DNA from: Hofstenia miamia
Taxonomy: Eukaryota > Xenacoelomorpha > Acoela
Length of the DNA stretch: 64,000 nucleotides
Direction of reading: 5' to 3'
Assembly: GCA_004352715.1 (NCBI GenBank)
Contig: SCFE01000065.1
Coordinates: forward strand, 447,864-511,863
Under the pieces are notes generated by a model that saw only the letters and a list, made by a program, of their open reading frames with translations, was not told the origin of the DNA and made no database searches. Positions 13,612 through 25,680 of the stretch are shown one piece after another; positions within the stretch are counted from its first letter, which is position 1; every line of letters begins with the position of its first letter. The position numbers were made by a program, and so were the translations under genes.

Positions 13612-16253
13612 TTAAATGCATGTTGTGTTAGTTTTATTTAAATTTAAAGATGCTCGATATGATGTCTGATCTTCTCTTCAATAAAACAGTTTTTTGAAAA
13701 AAGGATCTCATTTTTTATTAAAAATACAAATAGAAAAATAAATTTAGCTTAAATCATTCATTTTTTCTTAACGTTATCGTTGTATTAATACGTATATTTC
13801 CGTGAATGACATTTGCCAATTAATGTATTATTTGTGTTGAAAATTATGTGTATATTACTAAATTTTTTCAAGTCTGATATTTACTAAGAAAAAGACATTT
13901 CTGCTTTCTCGGATTAAATCACATGCGCATATTAGGTGAATATATTCGGTAATTAGATTATATAAAAATATAAAGGAAAATTTTAATCACTGATTTTCTC
14001 TTTTAATCAAAACGAAATTACTTTGCAAAAAGGAAAGCGAAAATTATCATATCGTGTATCGGGGCAACTTTATTAGATATTGCTATGCGATATTTACTTC
14101 CTGAGCAAAGCTTTAGTATATTAATGAACATGGCACTTCGAAATTAAAGTGAATTTCACTATATTCTCTTTAATAATTCAATCTAGGTAACATTGGTTCA
14201 TTAATCAGATAATTTGAACTCGATCTACCTATCATGTTACTATAAGAAAAGCCTGAGGTGGTCACTGTTTAATTTAATTTCAAAAAAACACATTAGTAAA
14301 TTTTCTGCTTCTTAAGAATGAAAGAACCTCTCAACCTATGCCAAAAGAATTTAAAGAATATTGATTTAGAATAAACTTCAATTTGCGGAGAGTTAGCAAT
14401 TTTAGACATTCATTCTCGTGATAGGAAACAAAAATATCACCAAGTTCATATTCCATAAATTATATAAAATGTAAAATGTTTGCATAATCTCCCAATATAC
14501 ATTCTTCAATCATTGAGGTATGGCATCTTTACTGGTACTAATGAATTAAAACCAACTGAGAAATTTATTACTCGTGTTAAAAAATTTAGCGTACACTTTG
14601 TATCATTGTTTTTGTAAATCGTAGTTGTTTTACATGTTATAGTGATGTATCAAACTTCATTGAAATCACAACTAATTCTTTAGGAAGTAAATTCTGATAT
14701 GTAGTTAGAAAATTGGTTTATAAACCCCCTTTTAGTGCGCACCATATTTCATTTATGAATCCGGTTTGCTCTTCAATTTAAAAATTTATTCTAAACTCAA
14801 ATTTATCCCTACTACATAAAAGTTCAGGATAGATCTTGCTTATCTTTGGGTTGAATCAAATAGTTAGGGTACGTGGCAATCAATGAAGGAATCAATCGGT
14901 ATATATTAATCAGTTTAAATCTGAAATAATCTACGATGTTTTAAGTAGGAAAAACAAAGTCCATACTTAATGTACAACACAGTACAACTGAAAACATAAA
15001 ACAACTCTTTTCTCAATAAATTGAAAGTGGTTCAATCACTAAATAATTGATGTGATGTACAGATATGATGATATTAATATTAAATTATTATAATCTTATA
15101 AAATTAAAATGTGGAAAATTTATGGCAAAATTTCTTTAATAAAAAAAATTTATGGTAATAATATAATACACAAATTGTAAATCCAACGGAATTTTGCATT
15201 TATTTATTAATTTATTTGCTTTAGAAAATGGGCTTATTATTCATTATTATGAAATAAATTCAATCGGTGTTTACATCATATAAATTTTAATGATATATAT
15301 TTTTACAAAGATTAGTTTCAGCCCTATTAAATATAATATTTAGTTATAATATAAATAATATAAAATAGACAATTTTGTTTGATTAAACTTAGTGTCCCAT
15401 GCTCCTAAGTCACAGGAATACAATTATCTGTGGATTAGTGAAAATGATAGACATCATATTTATGAAAAATCATTACCAAGAAAAGTTAAAAAATTACGTT
15501 ACTTGAGAAATCGAATGAACACGGGTCTGAGCTTGGACTTAAAGTAACGTCCAGAACCCACTTTATAGCTGCCCAAAAATGATTAGAGCTACATGACGCC
15601 TCCGAAATTTCAAAATAAATCAACCTGTCACTGGAACTATATACCCAAAAAAATTACTAAATCTTAGAGGAAAACTGACATTCATAAGAAAATTGTGTTA
15701 TATGTATTGCCAATGTATTTAGCCTGTCCTTACAGAAAGAGATATTAAGAATTTCATTTTTAATAAATATTTATCACCCCTGATATTATAATGTTATAAT
15801 TGGCATTTAGTCACACCCTAGTAATGGTTTTCAATTGTTTGAAACAAGTGATCAGATACACAATTCTAACACAAAATACAAGTTTTGTTATATCAAATGT
15901 TGCAAAAATTCTCAAAAGTAAGAAACTTCATCAAAACGTATCGCCACCCTTTCAGAATTTCCGTACAGAAGAGGGTGAGTTGGTGTGGCCTCTGTCTAGT
16001 TAACAATTTTGTTAGAACGGCATTGAATTAATAGCTTCCTAATTTTGGGATCTTGATCAACTGCGCTTTTAATTGAAGACAATTAAATATCTGAAAATAT
16101 ATGAAATTTATGTATAAACAAAGCTTTATCAACATTAATAGCTATGGGAAGCTAATTTTATGCGCAAACATGTATAATGGATTTATTCCAAGGTCATACT
16201 ATTGATAAATATACCAGGATTTGATTTATCAAAATAATATTATGCTAATATAG

Positions 16254-16309
<56 letters not shown>

Positions 16310-17364
16310 GAATATTTTGAAACCTAGAATACTAACAATGTCATTTGACAGGGCTATAATAGCTCCAGCACCTATTAACGCATTACTATTGAAAATTTTG
16401 TGAAGGTATATATATGAATGTACATTATGGTAAAGATGAAGAACTTATTTTTATTCTCTTGTTTAGAACTTATTTTTATTCTCTTGTTTTTACATCAGGA
16501 GATTCTTAAATAATATACTATAATAAGGACAAATACTGCATGGAAAAATGAGTCAGTCATTGAAAACCATTTCTAGTAATTAGTTAGCAAAAGAAAATAG
16601 AAAATTGAAGTAATTATCTATAAAAAAATTTTTAAGCGTTGTGTAAAGGAATCCAATTAGCAGTTAAAAATTACTATACAGAGTATGAAATTAAAAAAGT
16701 AAATTTTCAAAAAATTTTAATGTTTTTAAATAATGAACACCGAATTTATCTTTTAAATGACTTGCAACATTTACAAAACATTTATCAACACTACACCACA
16801 CCTATAAAACACATAATAAAATTTGAACGCTTTCCTTTGAAAAAGTTTAATCGCTTACCATTATTATACTTTAATTTCAAATTCGCGTCATCGTTAAGTA
16901 ATTTGACAAAAATTATCAAGATGATTTCAGACAAATTATTGCGCACTGGAGAATATCGACTCATCGCCATTTAATGGCGGTCTACGTTAGAAGAAAAATT
17001 AGTTTGGAATACAAAACATCAACGAATGTAAGATTCCATTGTTTCAAAAAACTTTTGTTCAATCATGCGTTTCAGAGTAAGAATTAAGAATAGATTTACA
17101 AAACTGATAATCTTAGCAGACATTATTTATTATATAAGATCATCTGAATTATATTTCCTAGTCAATTTCATGCCTTTGGCTTACTGAAAGTATCGATTGC
17201 TCATCCATTAAATGTAAATGTAAACAAGAGCAGTCAGAGACTGCAAAAATCTCCTCCAAGTATGAACATAATCTGAATAAGACTAAACAGCAATCCGAAT
17301 CAGCTAAGGCAAGATTGCAAATAGGAGATATCCATGGCTAGGGTAAGCCCCGTATCGAACAACG

Positions 17365-17406
<42 letters not shown>

Positions 17407-17607
17407 AAATATTGTGAAACAAAGAATTTCTAAGTCAATTTAATTTTCTTAAGATGTCACTTTGTTTTGATAGATTGTAAAATAATGTTATAGCAACCTG
17501 AAACTGAATTTTTGATAAGATGTGTTTACTGCCCCTTACATAATATGTAGATCAAGCTAAGATATTTATACAATAGTACATATATATTTAAGATTAATAG
17601 ATCTTAC
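13612..17607. other. AT-rich non-coding DNA with microsatellite and 25-mer duplication
   Basis: No gene recognised. A (TA)n run lies at 16256-16309 and a (CA)/(TA)n run at about 17364-17403. A 25-bp tandem duplication (GAACTTATTTTTATTCTCTT as core) occupies 16441-16465 and 16466-16490. A 111-residue frame at 16639-16974 (+) is AT-rich, lacks an ATG start and has no resemblance I can name. A possible terminal exon on the minus strand near 15500-15570 follows a good acceptor (ATTTTTGGGCAG) but has no family support. Confidence 0.5.
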
Positions 17608-17739
17608 TATATGAATCATCAGCAAAAGTTCTCCATGCTTTTAATGGGACACGTTTTTCTTCAGTCTCATAATCTTCAAATAATCGCTTGCCTACGCCGC
17701 GTCTTCTTTGTCCTGGAGAATAGTCTAAAAGAGCATACG
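17608..17739 (-). CDS. Candidate internal coding exon, unidentified, with dibasic sites
   Basis: On the minus strand this 132-nt segment is open in one frame, is richer in GC than its surroundings, and ends at a strong 5' splice site (A|GTAAGA at 17607-17602). The upstream acceptor is weak (AAAAACCTGAG). The 43 full codons are rich in charged residues and include PGQRRRGVGKR, then EEKR and a tryptophan. RRR, GKR and EKR are the kind of dibasic sites cleaved in neuropeptide precursors, but that is only a suggestion. A DNA- or RNA-binding basic protein is equally possible. I do not recognise the family. Confidence 0.4.
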
Positions 17740-19599
17740 CTCAGGTTTTTAATTCAAAACATACACTGGACAATATTTCAAGTACCAATATTAAATTTTA
17801 AACCAAAATTTATACATCATACTAAAGTAATAATTGATATTATGCAAATTGATTTGCAACATTTTCAAAAGAAATCACAATGAATTATCATAAACTTTAA
17901 GTTATGATATTCAATAATACCTTGGTAAACCTATAAAGCTTTCACAAAATATAAAATTTTTACTGAAATTAGTTAACATTAAAGTTCAATAAATATATAT
18001 GTCTTAAAAAGATTTTTTATTTTCTAAAAAAAAGCATTGAATTTTTTTCAGTTTTCAATATGTACTAATATTTAAAAAAATGATATCAAAACCCGCTATT
18101 TTATTTGTGTGCTCGATTTATAATAAAAATTTACTACAAGTTATCCTTCAAAACTATATGAATTAATTTAAGCCTTTAAATAAACAGATCGATCTGAGCT
18201 TCTTTAGTATGTTCTTAACCCCGCCAGGTTATATTGTAGTCTCAATAACTAATTTCATTATACATTTTTAAAAATTTTTTATTTTATTTTCAATAAATTA
18301 TGTTTTTGATCAATATTGACTGAAATACTTGAAAAAAGTGGACATTTTGTTTCTTGTTTAAAAACTTTTTATGTTTACAAATACTTTTTTATGCGTACAG
18401 CAATATACGTAATATTAAGTCATAGAAAAATATTGATTAACATATTTATGGACTATCTTTAAAGATTCATTTAAACATTAGCCAAATTCAATATAATGTG
18501 CGATCAATTAGTTATTTTCAACAATTGTCTAGAAATAAATCATTCATTAATACAATAATAATACTATGACAAAATCTTTAATTCATATTTTTTGTTTTCA
18601 CAGGTTTCACATGTAAAATACAAACTTTCAATTTTTAAACTTTATGTTCTTTATTACCTCTGGTAGTTGATGACTGACAATTTTGCTAAAATTTAAGACT
18701 GATTTACACATTGGATTTTTTCATTTGCTCAATAAATTAGTCTTTAAAGATTGCAAAAACGTTTTGCTTTGAAGAATTATATGAGTCAGCCGAACTTTTA
18801 TGTTTCGACACTCAATCAAAAATTCATTCAAGTGTATAATTCGAGAATGCTCATATATACACCTCGCATATATATATATATATATATATAATTTTCATAA
18901 TTAATTTTAAAGCGCTTACTTTATATTTGATTGAATGCATTTGCCATCATTCATTGAAACTAACAAACAAAATTTGAATATCACTAAGCAGAATCCCTCA
19001 ATATTTATGCAGCTGATTCCTGAGTTCCTGAGTATATTTAAATTTGAATTATACCTGATGCCATGATTTTTTCCTGAAATGCTGCGCAGATAGATTGCAT
19101 ACAAATGTATGTCCAGCTGTGCATAAGAACGTGTAGAGACTTTAGACAGTCTTAACACTTTCCTAGTATTATAATGAGCAACCTTATACGTACATAAAAA
19201 CTTAAAAAGCAAACTCATGCAAGAAAATTACAAACATGAATTTCAATTTGCAGACCATTTTGCAAGTATGCCAGCACAACAATCTCAATTAGAGTATCGA
19301 AATATATACAAATGCAATGCATTTTTAGCATATGAATGATGTAATCACATAGATATTACAGTATACAGTTTCAAAAAATTATTTTTAATGTTAAGAGATT
19401 CCACACCTGGAGGCATTCTTTCAAATGTTGTAGATGCCACACATGCAATTAAATTGTTGTGCATGCAAATCAGACCTTATTATAAGTCACTTATCGAATT
19501 GTAGCTATATCTTATTAAATATATAATTGTCCATAGTTACAATTAAACCTCAAAATTCTTTGTTTCAAAGTGCCTATCGAATTCTTGGTTCACACCAAA
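17740..19599. other. AT-rich non-coding DNA
   Basis: No gene that I can support. A (TA)n tract lies at 18868-18891. A 100-residue minus-strand frame at 19218-18916 starts with ATG and has a basic N-terminus, but frames of this length are expected by chance in a window this AT-rich, and no homologue comes to mind. Confidence 0.45.
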
Positions 19600-20095
19600 T
19601 ATATTGTATTAAACTCTTATTATTTCTCTGCTTTCTGTACAGCTCTGTGATGATGTCTTTCTTCTTCTCTTGCTGCAAGTTAGATTGTCTTCAATCCAAC
19701 TTGTGCTCGTAATCTTTATCCCTTTCTCCCTCTTCATTAAAGGCAATTTATTACGCATTTCAATATACCTAAGTACCTTGATTTACTTTTCCCCAATAAG
19801 CTTCATCTGGAACTCTACAACTTCGATGTTTAAAATTTTCTAGCTTTTTCTCTAGATACTTTTCTCTCTCCACAGATGGTCGTCACAAAACTGTCTGGTT
19901 TAAAAATTTATCATATCGTGTCATTCCTTTTTGTAATTACAGCATATTTCTTGATTTCCCTATAAGCAGTCTAAATCTGACATATTTCTTTTCTGCACGA
20001 ATTCTATCTCAAAATATGGTTTCTACTCTAAGTACTCTCCTTTGCACTTCTGCAAATGTTCTTCTTGCTTGTGTTCGAATTTTTTGCAAATTTTA
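19600..20095 (-). pseudogene. Decayed coding sequence, family unknown
   Basis: The minus strand reads as protein in one continuous frame from about 20095 down to about 19700 with only a few stops (e.g. after VETIF, SRNML and NQTVL). Recognisable peptides include QARRTFAEVQRRVLRVETIF, RPSVEREKYLEKKLENFKHR and VPDEAYWGK. This density of charged, coding-like residues is unlike the flanks, and the stops suggest an old pseudogene or retroelement gene. It abuts the broken mariner. I cannot assign a family. Confidence 0.45.
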
Positions 20096-20135
20096 TAACT
20101 TAATTTGTTAAAGCTTTAATTATTAGTTAGTGTGT

Positions 20136-21195
20136 CTGCAAAGTTTCAAGATCGCTCTACCATTTTTTAGAAAACAACAATTCCAAAACAAAAAGCTGTA
20201 TTTATATAACATAGCACCCATTGTTTTCAATGACACGTAGCAAATGATGTTTGAGCTTATCTAGCTCGGACTGGGAGCGTTGAACTGGGATATCCCCAAA
20301 TACCTGTTCTTTCACTTCTTCGTGGATGTGGAATGTCATCTTCTTGAAGCAGCACTTGAGATGCGCGAACACTCAATGGTCACACAAATTTTAATCAGGG
20401 GAATACGGAGGATGAGCAACAATTTTCACTCTACGTTGTCTAAAAAACTGAACAGTAACGGCTGATGTGTGTGGCCACACATTATCGTGTTGAATGGACA
20501 AATTGCCTAATTTTGTTAGATCACTTTGCAGAACTCTCCAATGTTCTCCCAACGGACCGTATGAAGGAAACATACGTCTCGGAGTCCACTGTTTGACCAT
20601 AAGGCAAAGCCTCGGGGTACACCTTGTTAGATGTGAAGCAGAAGAGCAGGAGAGTCTTCTGATTAGTAAGCTTTGCCCGCACAACAGGGGTTTGCTGCTG
20701 CGCAAGTTGCACCCAGCACTTGCTTCTTGCTTTGGGAGCTTGAAGTCTCATCCTCAACTGCATATAGTTCGTCGAGTTTCTGAAGAACACCTTATGCCGC
20801 CACAATTCTCTGTCGTTTGTTCAGCTCAGTTAGCGCCTGAGGAATGCAGACGCTGCAAAGTTTGCGCATCTTAAGGTCATCAGTGGGGATCTGCAGAACT
20901 GTATCTTTTGAGATCTGCAACTCTTCGCTCAATTGCTCCTTCCAATGTTTTCATTACTTCAAGATGTCCTCGGTCGTCCACTGCACAGAACGTAACACCA
21001 ACTTGCGCGTGAATTATTCTGAAGTTTTGCACAAGTGTGACACAGTGGAATAAGTCGGAGCAGCAGTACGGGAAGCTGTAGTCAACTTTTCGTGGACTTC
21101 TTTGTCACTGATGCCATTTTGCATCTCCACGTAGGCCGAAAAGCGAGCTTTCTCTTTACAAAATTCCATCGTTGCGCAGCACAAATAGAATAATG
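20136..21195 (-). mobile_element. Broken mariner-like element (Tc1/mariner)
   Basis: On the minus strand the reading begins near 21168 with MEFCKEKARFSAYVEMQNG and ISDKEVHEKL, then breaks by frameshifts. Later it contains the mariner DDE-domain signature HDNVWPHTSA and VKIVAHPPYSPD, then LCDH, and ends with SELDKLKHHLLRVIENNG and TAA. HDN..PH and HPPYSPDL.PCD are the second and third catalytic blocks of mariner DD34D transposases. Several stops (e.g. just after SPD) and at least three frame changes make it dead. The middle of the N-terminal helix-turn-helix region is missing. The side near 20136 (TAGTGTGTCTGCAAAGTTTC) may be a terminal repeat; no partner is seen at the other end. Confidence 0.85.
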
Positions 21196-21201
21196 GTGTG
21201 T

Positions 21202-21295
21202 ATCTTTCTCTATCACACCTAAGTATTTGTACCCCTCTTTGACTTCCTCAATCTTATCCCCACTGCTCGTCCTCAAACCATCTCCATCTATGCCC
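21202..21295 (-). pseudogene. Reverse-transcriptase fragment of an RLE-type LINE, out of order
   Basis: The minus strand encodes GDKIEEVKEGYKYLGVIEKD, a stretch that lies just downstream of the RT active site and upstream of the thumb in this family. It therefore belongs before the piece at 21297-22366, yet it follows it on the minus strand. The two are separated by a single N at 21296, so the order is best explained by a misjoin. It ends where the mariner sequence begins. Confidence 0.65.
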
Positions 21296-21296
21296 N
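21296..21296. other. Single N: probable assembly misjoin
   Basis: One ambiguous base separates the C-terminal end of a LINE ORF from a more N-terminal piece of the same family. Two other lone Ns (22413, 28715) also sit at suspicious junctions. Confidence 0.7.
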
Positions 21297-22366
21297 TCCT
21301 AACAATGCTGCTTTCTGTGCTACTGCTACTCCCCACTTTGGTACTCCCAACTCCTCCAAGTATCTCTTAGGCTTCTTACTCACTGCTCCTAGTGCTCCTA
21401 CTACTACCGGGACTACTTCAACCTTCTTTAACTTCCACAGCCTTTCTATTTCCTCTGCCAACTCCCTGTCTATCTTCTCTTTTTCCTTGCTGTCTACATT
21501 TCTGTCCTTTGATACTGCTATGTCTATCACTATTCCTAATCTTTTCTCTTTGTCTACCACTAATATTTCTGGCTTCCGTGCTTCTTTCACTTTGCTCGTC
21601 TGTATGTTGAAGTCCCACAGTATCTTAACCTTCTCATTGTCGATGGCTCCCTGCGGCTTGCGCTCATACCACTTGTCTCCTGCTTCTAACCCATGCTGCC
21701 TGCTTAAGCTCCAATGTACCATTCTTCCTACCTTGTCATGCCTGAACTTATACTCATTCTGCGCCAACTTCTCACATTTTGCTATCAGATGATGTACTGT
21801 CTCACACTCTTTCTTACATAGCCTACACTTATCACTAACTTCCACTCTTCTGTCTATATTCTTCTTCACCCAGTTTGTTCTTATTGCTTCCTCCTGTGCT
21901 GCCATTATCAATGCTTCTGTTTCTATTTTAAGTACTGCTTCCTTTAACCACTTGTTGCTTTCTTCTCTGTCACACTTTTCTGTGTTCCTCCAGTATTCTC
22001 CATGCATTTCCTTCTGCCTATACCTTGTTTTTCTCTCTGATTCCATCCTACTCTGGTATACCTTCTTTCTTTCTCTGTCAGCTCTTATCTTCCTTAACTC
22101 CTTAGTGACCTCCAGTAGTGACCCTTTAGGTTGTGCTTCTACGTATTCCTTTAGCCCTAGTGCTTCTGCTTCTACAGTTTCCTCCACACTTAGCAGTCCT
22201 TTCCCTCCCTTATGCCTTGCCGTGTACAGCCTATCTACATCTCCATTTAAGTTGAATGCTCTCTCTGCTGCTAGTATCTTCCTTGTCTCCCTGTCTAATT
22301 CCCTCAGTTCATTCTTGTCCCACCTAACTATTCCTGCGGAATATCTCAACACTGGTATTTCCAATG
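21297..22366 (-). pseudogene. C-terminal half of a non-LTR retrotransposon ORF with restriction-like endonuclease
   Basis: A 350-plus-residue open frame runs on the minus strand from an (AAT)n tract. It starts inside the thumb region (EIPVLRYSAGIVRW), so the copy is 5'-truncated. About residues 180-197 form a CCHC zinc knuckle (C180-C183-H191-C197). R208-H209-D210 and the RKPE...VIDIAV block (263-283) fit the RH and K/R-P-D/E-x12-15-D motifs of the restriction-like endonuclease found in R2/R4-type LINEs. It ends with QKAALLG next to the N at 21296. The frame is strikingly intact over its length, which suggests a recent insertion. The strand is purine-rich compared with its surroundings. Same family as the element at 58.6-60.4 kb. 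Confidence 0.8.
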
Positions 22367-22412
22367 TATTATTATTATTATTATTACTATTATTATTATT
22401 ATTATTATTATT
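22367..22412. repeat. (ATT)n microsatellite
   Basis: ATT repeats with one ACT interruption. On the minus strand this is (AAT)n directly abutting the truncated 5' end of the LINE copy, as expected for an element that inserts into TAA repeats. Confidence 0.9.
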
Positions 22413-22413
22413 N
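22413..22413. other. Single N: probable assembly join
   Basis: A lone N separates the (ATT)n tract from unrelated sequence that looks like the 3' end of a retroelement. Confidence 0.6.
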
Positions 22414-22526
22414 GGTGCCCTTTAAGTAATTGTGCATATTTATTGATTTTGTATATTATATATATATATATATATATTAGTTTGTAGTTTTTAGTCTTTT
22501 TTCAGCAATAAAATTTGCTTTTGCTC

Positions 22527-22559
<33 letters not shown>
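22414..22559 (+). mobile_element. Retroelement-like 3' end with poly(A) signal and (TTA)n tail
   Basis: The segment holds a (TA)n run (22457-22480), then AATAAA at 22507-22512, then TTTGCTTTTGCTC directly followed by (TTA)n at about 22527-22559. A poly(A) signal followed within about 15 bp by a short tandem repeat tail is typical of CR1/L2/R4-type LINE 3' ends. No coding sequence is attached, so the family is not determined. It may be the tail of the neighbouring RLE-type LINE placed in the wrong orientation by the join at 22413. Confidence 0.45.
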
Positions 22560-22560
<1 letters not shown>

Positions 22561-24924
22561 ATATTGTCTATCAATTAAGTATGCTAATCAAGTCTTAAAT
22601 AACCTGTGTTCTGACACGCATGTAATTCCCATGACTATGTATTTAATCATTTAGTCTTCCTTAAAATTTAGTTATGTTTCTAAAGAAGGGAGCACATTAT
22701 AAAAGTATAGAGAATTTACAAGAACAAATCAAGCTGAAGTTTATGGAACAGTTAATAATACTGTAGTAGTCTACTAGCTTTATTGTGGAATTGACTAGAA
22801 ATGCATTGTCAATTCTTGAAAAATAACTAATGAATCATTTAAGGAACTCAACAAATCAAGTGTTCAACACATTGCTGATGTTCACCTACAGTTTAATTGA
22901 AATTCATTTACATCGTATTACTTTCTTGAAGTCATTTCCAATCAATTAGTGTTGGAAAATTTGTTTTTAGATCTGGCAAAAACTGGATGGCGCAGTAAAA
23001 TTCAACTTAGATCTCGAAATCTAACAAATGCAATAAATATTGCATGTGACTATAGAAATTTCATTATATACATGCATTCCAAATATTATATTACTTGACT
23101 TTAAAACTAGATTTCTTTAACTTGATGCATTTTAAAATTTTGCTGAATAACTATTAAGGACACCTCATCTATTTCATATAAATCCACTGCCTCTAAACTT
23201 CAGAAATCAATATCCCAGTAACAATAGGTTTAGAATTCTTAAACAATGCAAACTCTTGAGGCTTTTAGTCGATATAATCCACATCTCCACTCCAGCATAT
23301 ATTAGTGCTTCAATATCTCTTAAAAACATTATAGATGAAACTAATTTTAAATTATGGCAAAATTTCATTAGTTACGTCAATCAGAATTTATTTTAATGAA
23401 TTTTGTACATTTTTAAATTATAATATATCAGTTTAATATTTCAATTTCGATGCTAACTGTAAAGATCTGGAAAAAATATTTATGAGAATTAAAAAATGTA
23501 TGCATTTAATTTTTCTAAGGAGATATTACTTGGTCAATAATACATTTCTTGTATTTGATAGAAATATGGATCCATCCTTGCGAGGATAATTAAATTTTTT
23601 AATACGGTATATGTCACATTTCTATTACAAGTTTTCTGTCAATTTAAGCATTAATAAAAAAACTACAGACTGCATGGATATGTGCTATTTTTATAACTTA
23701 ATAATATTTTTGCTTTAATTTTTAGATAGTTTGGAATAAAGTTGCTTCTACAATTGTAGTCATTAAAATAGGAGGTTTGTACACAATAACTAGCTGTTTC
23801 CAATAATTTTGTTCTCCATTTCAACAATTTATATCAGTTTTACAGAAAAAACCGACATAGAGACATTAACCAGTTTTTGTCAACGCATAAAGTATTATAA
23901 AATGTAGCCTGTTGAAAAGTTTAAAACTTCAAAAAAATCACCATTTTTTCACTAAATGTTTTTGAAAATGATAATGCCATCAGCATTGTGAGGTACAAAG
24001 TGTCATTGCAAACTATTTAGTAGAAAAATTTTTGTTAAAGGGCAGAATCAAGCCTCTCTCCCTGTGACAAAAGTAGTGTGGGACAAATAGGGCTAAATGT
24101 AATTGATAAAAGAATTACCTATATACATGAGATGAGAAAAGCAGCGAAATAAAAAAACAGATAAAAAACAAACCAATTTATATGAATTTAGGTCCTAGTT
24201 AGTCACTAAGAAATTATAAAAGCAGTTTAATATATAACTTCATCCTTATTCTTTGGATTTCTACAGATCACAATTCTATTTTATTGCTATTTGGTGATTG
24301 AATATAGTTCCATATTTTGATTTGTTGCATATTTAGAAACGTATTTTCGTAAGTTTTATAGTATATAGTTTGAAAATTTTTTAACCACTCCTCTGGTGGT
24401 TATTACACCATAAAGATAAAAATTTTATTGAAATTACATTAGGATAATTGTGTAAATACTTCAATAATTAATATTAGTGAGTGATATTTGCAAATCAAAT
24501 TTGTCTCTAAAACTCTTATTTGCAAAGATGCTTTGATTATTACTTCCAATTAATGCATTAATTAAATTTACAATGACGTATTTCCATCATTAATTCAAAT
24601 TTATGTGAAAATATGTAAAGCGTACGCATGTATGGATATTGCAGAAAAACTTTTATCATTCTCAAATGAAAATGTGAGATTTTTAAATAAACTATAATTC
24701 TATGCAGTGTATTTTAAGAGTAATTAAATGTTAAGACTTCAACACCGTTTTTAATACTTTTAATTGGATACTGTTCAATTCTGCATTTCATTTTAATTTA
24801 AGTATATTTGACCAACTAAAGATTTACTGAAAATATAAACTTAATTTTTCTAATTCGTTTAACTATAAATATAAGGCTTAGGCCCTCTGGGATTAACAAT
24901 GAACTTTTATCTACAAATCTCCAG
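22560..24924. other. AT-rich non-coding DNA
   Basis: I see no gene, RNA or structured repeat in this stretch. Confidence 0.5.
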
Positions 24925-25680
24925 CTCACATTCTGGAAGAACACCTATGTAATATTCTTAACACGTCATTCATACTTAAACACTTCCCACTAAAGTGGAA
25001 ATTAGCATATGTTAAGGCCATACCCAAAACTTCTACAGCTAACCTCAAATAACTTCGACCTATATCATTACTTCCTGTCCCTTCTAAAATTCGAGAAAAA
25101 ATTACAATAAAGTCTGTTGCGCAAAACGTTGCTGATAAAGATGATAAATCTCAGTTTGCATACAAACGTGGCGGAGGTACTGTTATTGCTTCAATTAAGC
25201 TGCTTGACAAAATAAACACATTATTAGATTCTAGCAATGTAGATGCGGTCATACCTCAATCTTTTCACCTTAGTAAGGCATTTGACTCAGTATCTCATCA
25301 ACTTCTTAGAAAACTATCAGAATTGAATTTCCCTGGAGGATTTATTAAATGGATTGGAGATTACCTGATTGAAGGATCACAGCAAGTCAAAATTGTGCTT
25401 CAGAAGAGTTGCTTGTCTAGCGTTCGTAATGATATACTCCAGGGATCTGCTCTGGGACCAACACTATTCTGTTTTTCCTTATGTGACCTTCAAGCCTCGG
25501 ATGGTAAAAACCTGATTATTAAATATCCTGATGATGTTTTTACTGCGGCAACTGATTCTCGAAAATATTATTTGCATCTGAATTCAATAATGTTGTTTCT
25601 TGGTGTCATTCCAATTCACAAAGCAAGTGATCTATCTAACCATATGTAACCATATCAAAATTTTGGGTGTCACCATATTT
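24925..25680 (+). pseudogene. LINE reverse-transcriptase pseudogene (CR1/jockey-like)
   Basis: One frame reads through the fingers and palm of a reverse transcriptase: WKLAYVKAIPKTST, LRPISLLPVPSKI, QFAYKRGGGTVIASIKLLDK, SKAFDSVSHQLL (motif A), LQGSALGPTLF (motif B) and IIKYPDDVF (motif C). The catalytic YADD is changed to YPDD and at least one in-frame TAA lies before LRPIS, so it is dead. It trails off near IKILGVT at 25657-25677. Endonuclease and 3' end are missing. The motif order is that of the CR1/jockey superfamily; the clade is not certain. Confidence 0.85.

Noticed and set aside
16639-16974. 111-codon plus-strand frame
   Set aside because: No ATG start, AT-driven amino acids and no recognisable family; a couple of frames of this length are expected by chance in such AT-rich DNA.
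20494-20874. 126-codon plus-strand Cys-containing frame
   Set aside because: It is antisense to the mariner transposase remnant, which explains its GC-richer codons.
21952-22425. 157-codon plus-strand Leu/Ser-rich frame
   Set aside because: It is the antisense shadow of the purine-rich LINE ORF on the minus strand and ends in the ATT repeat.
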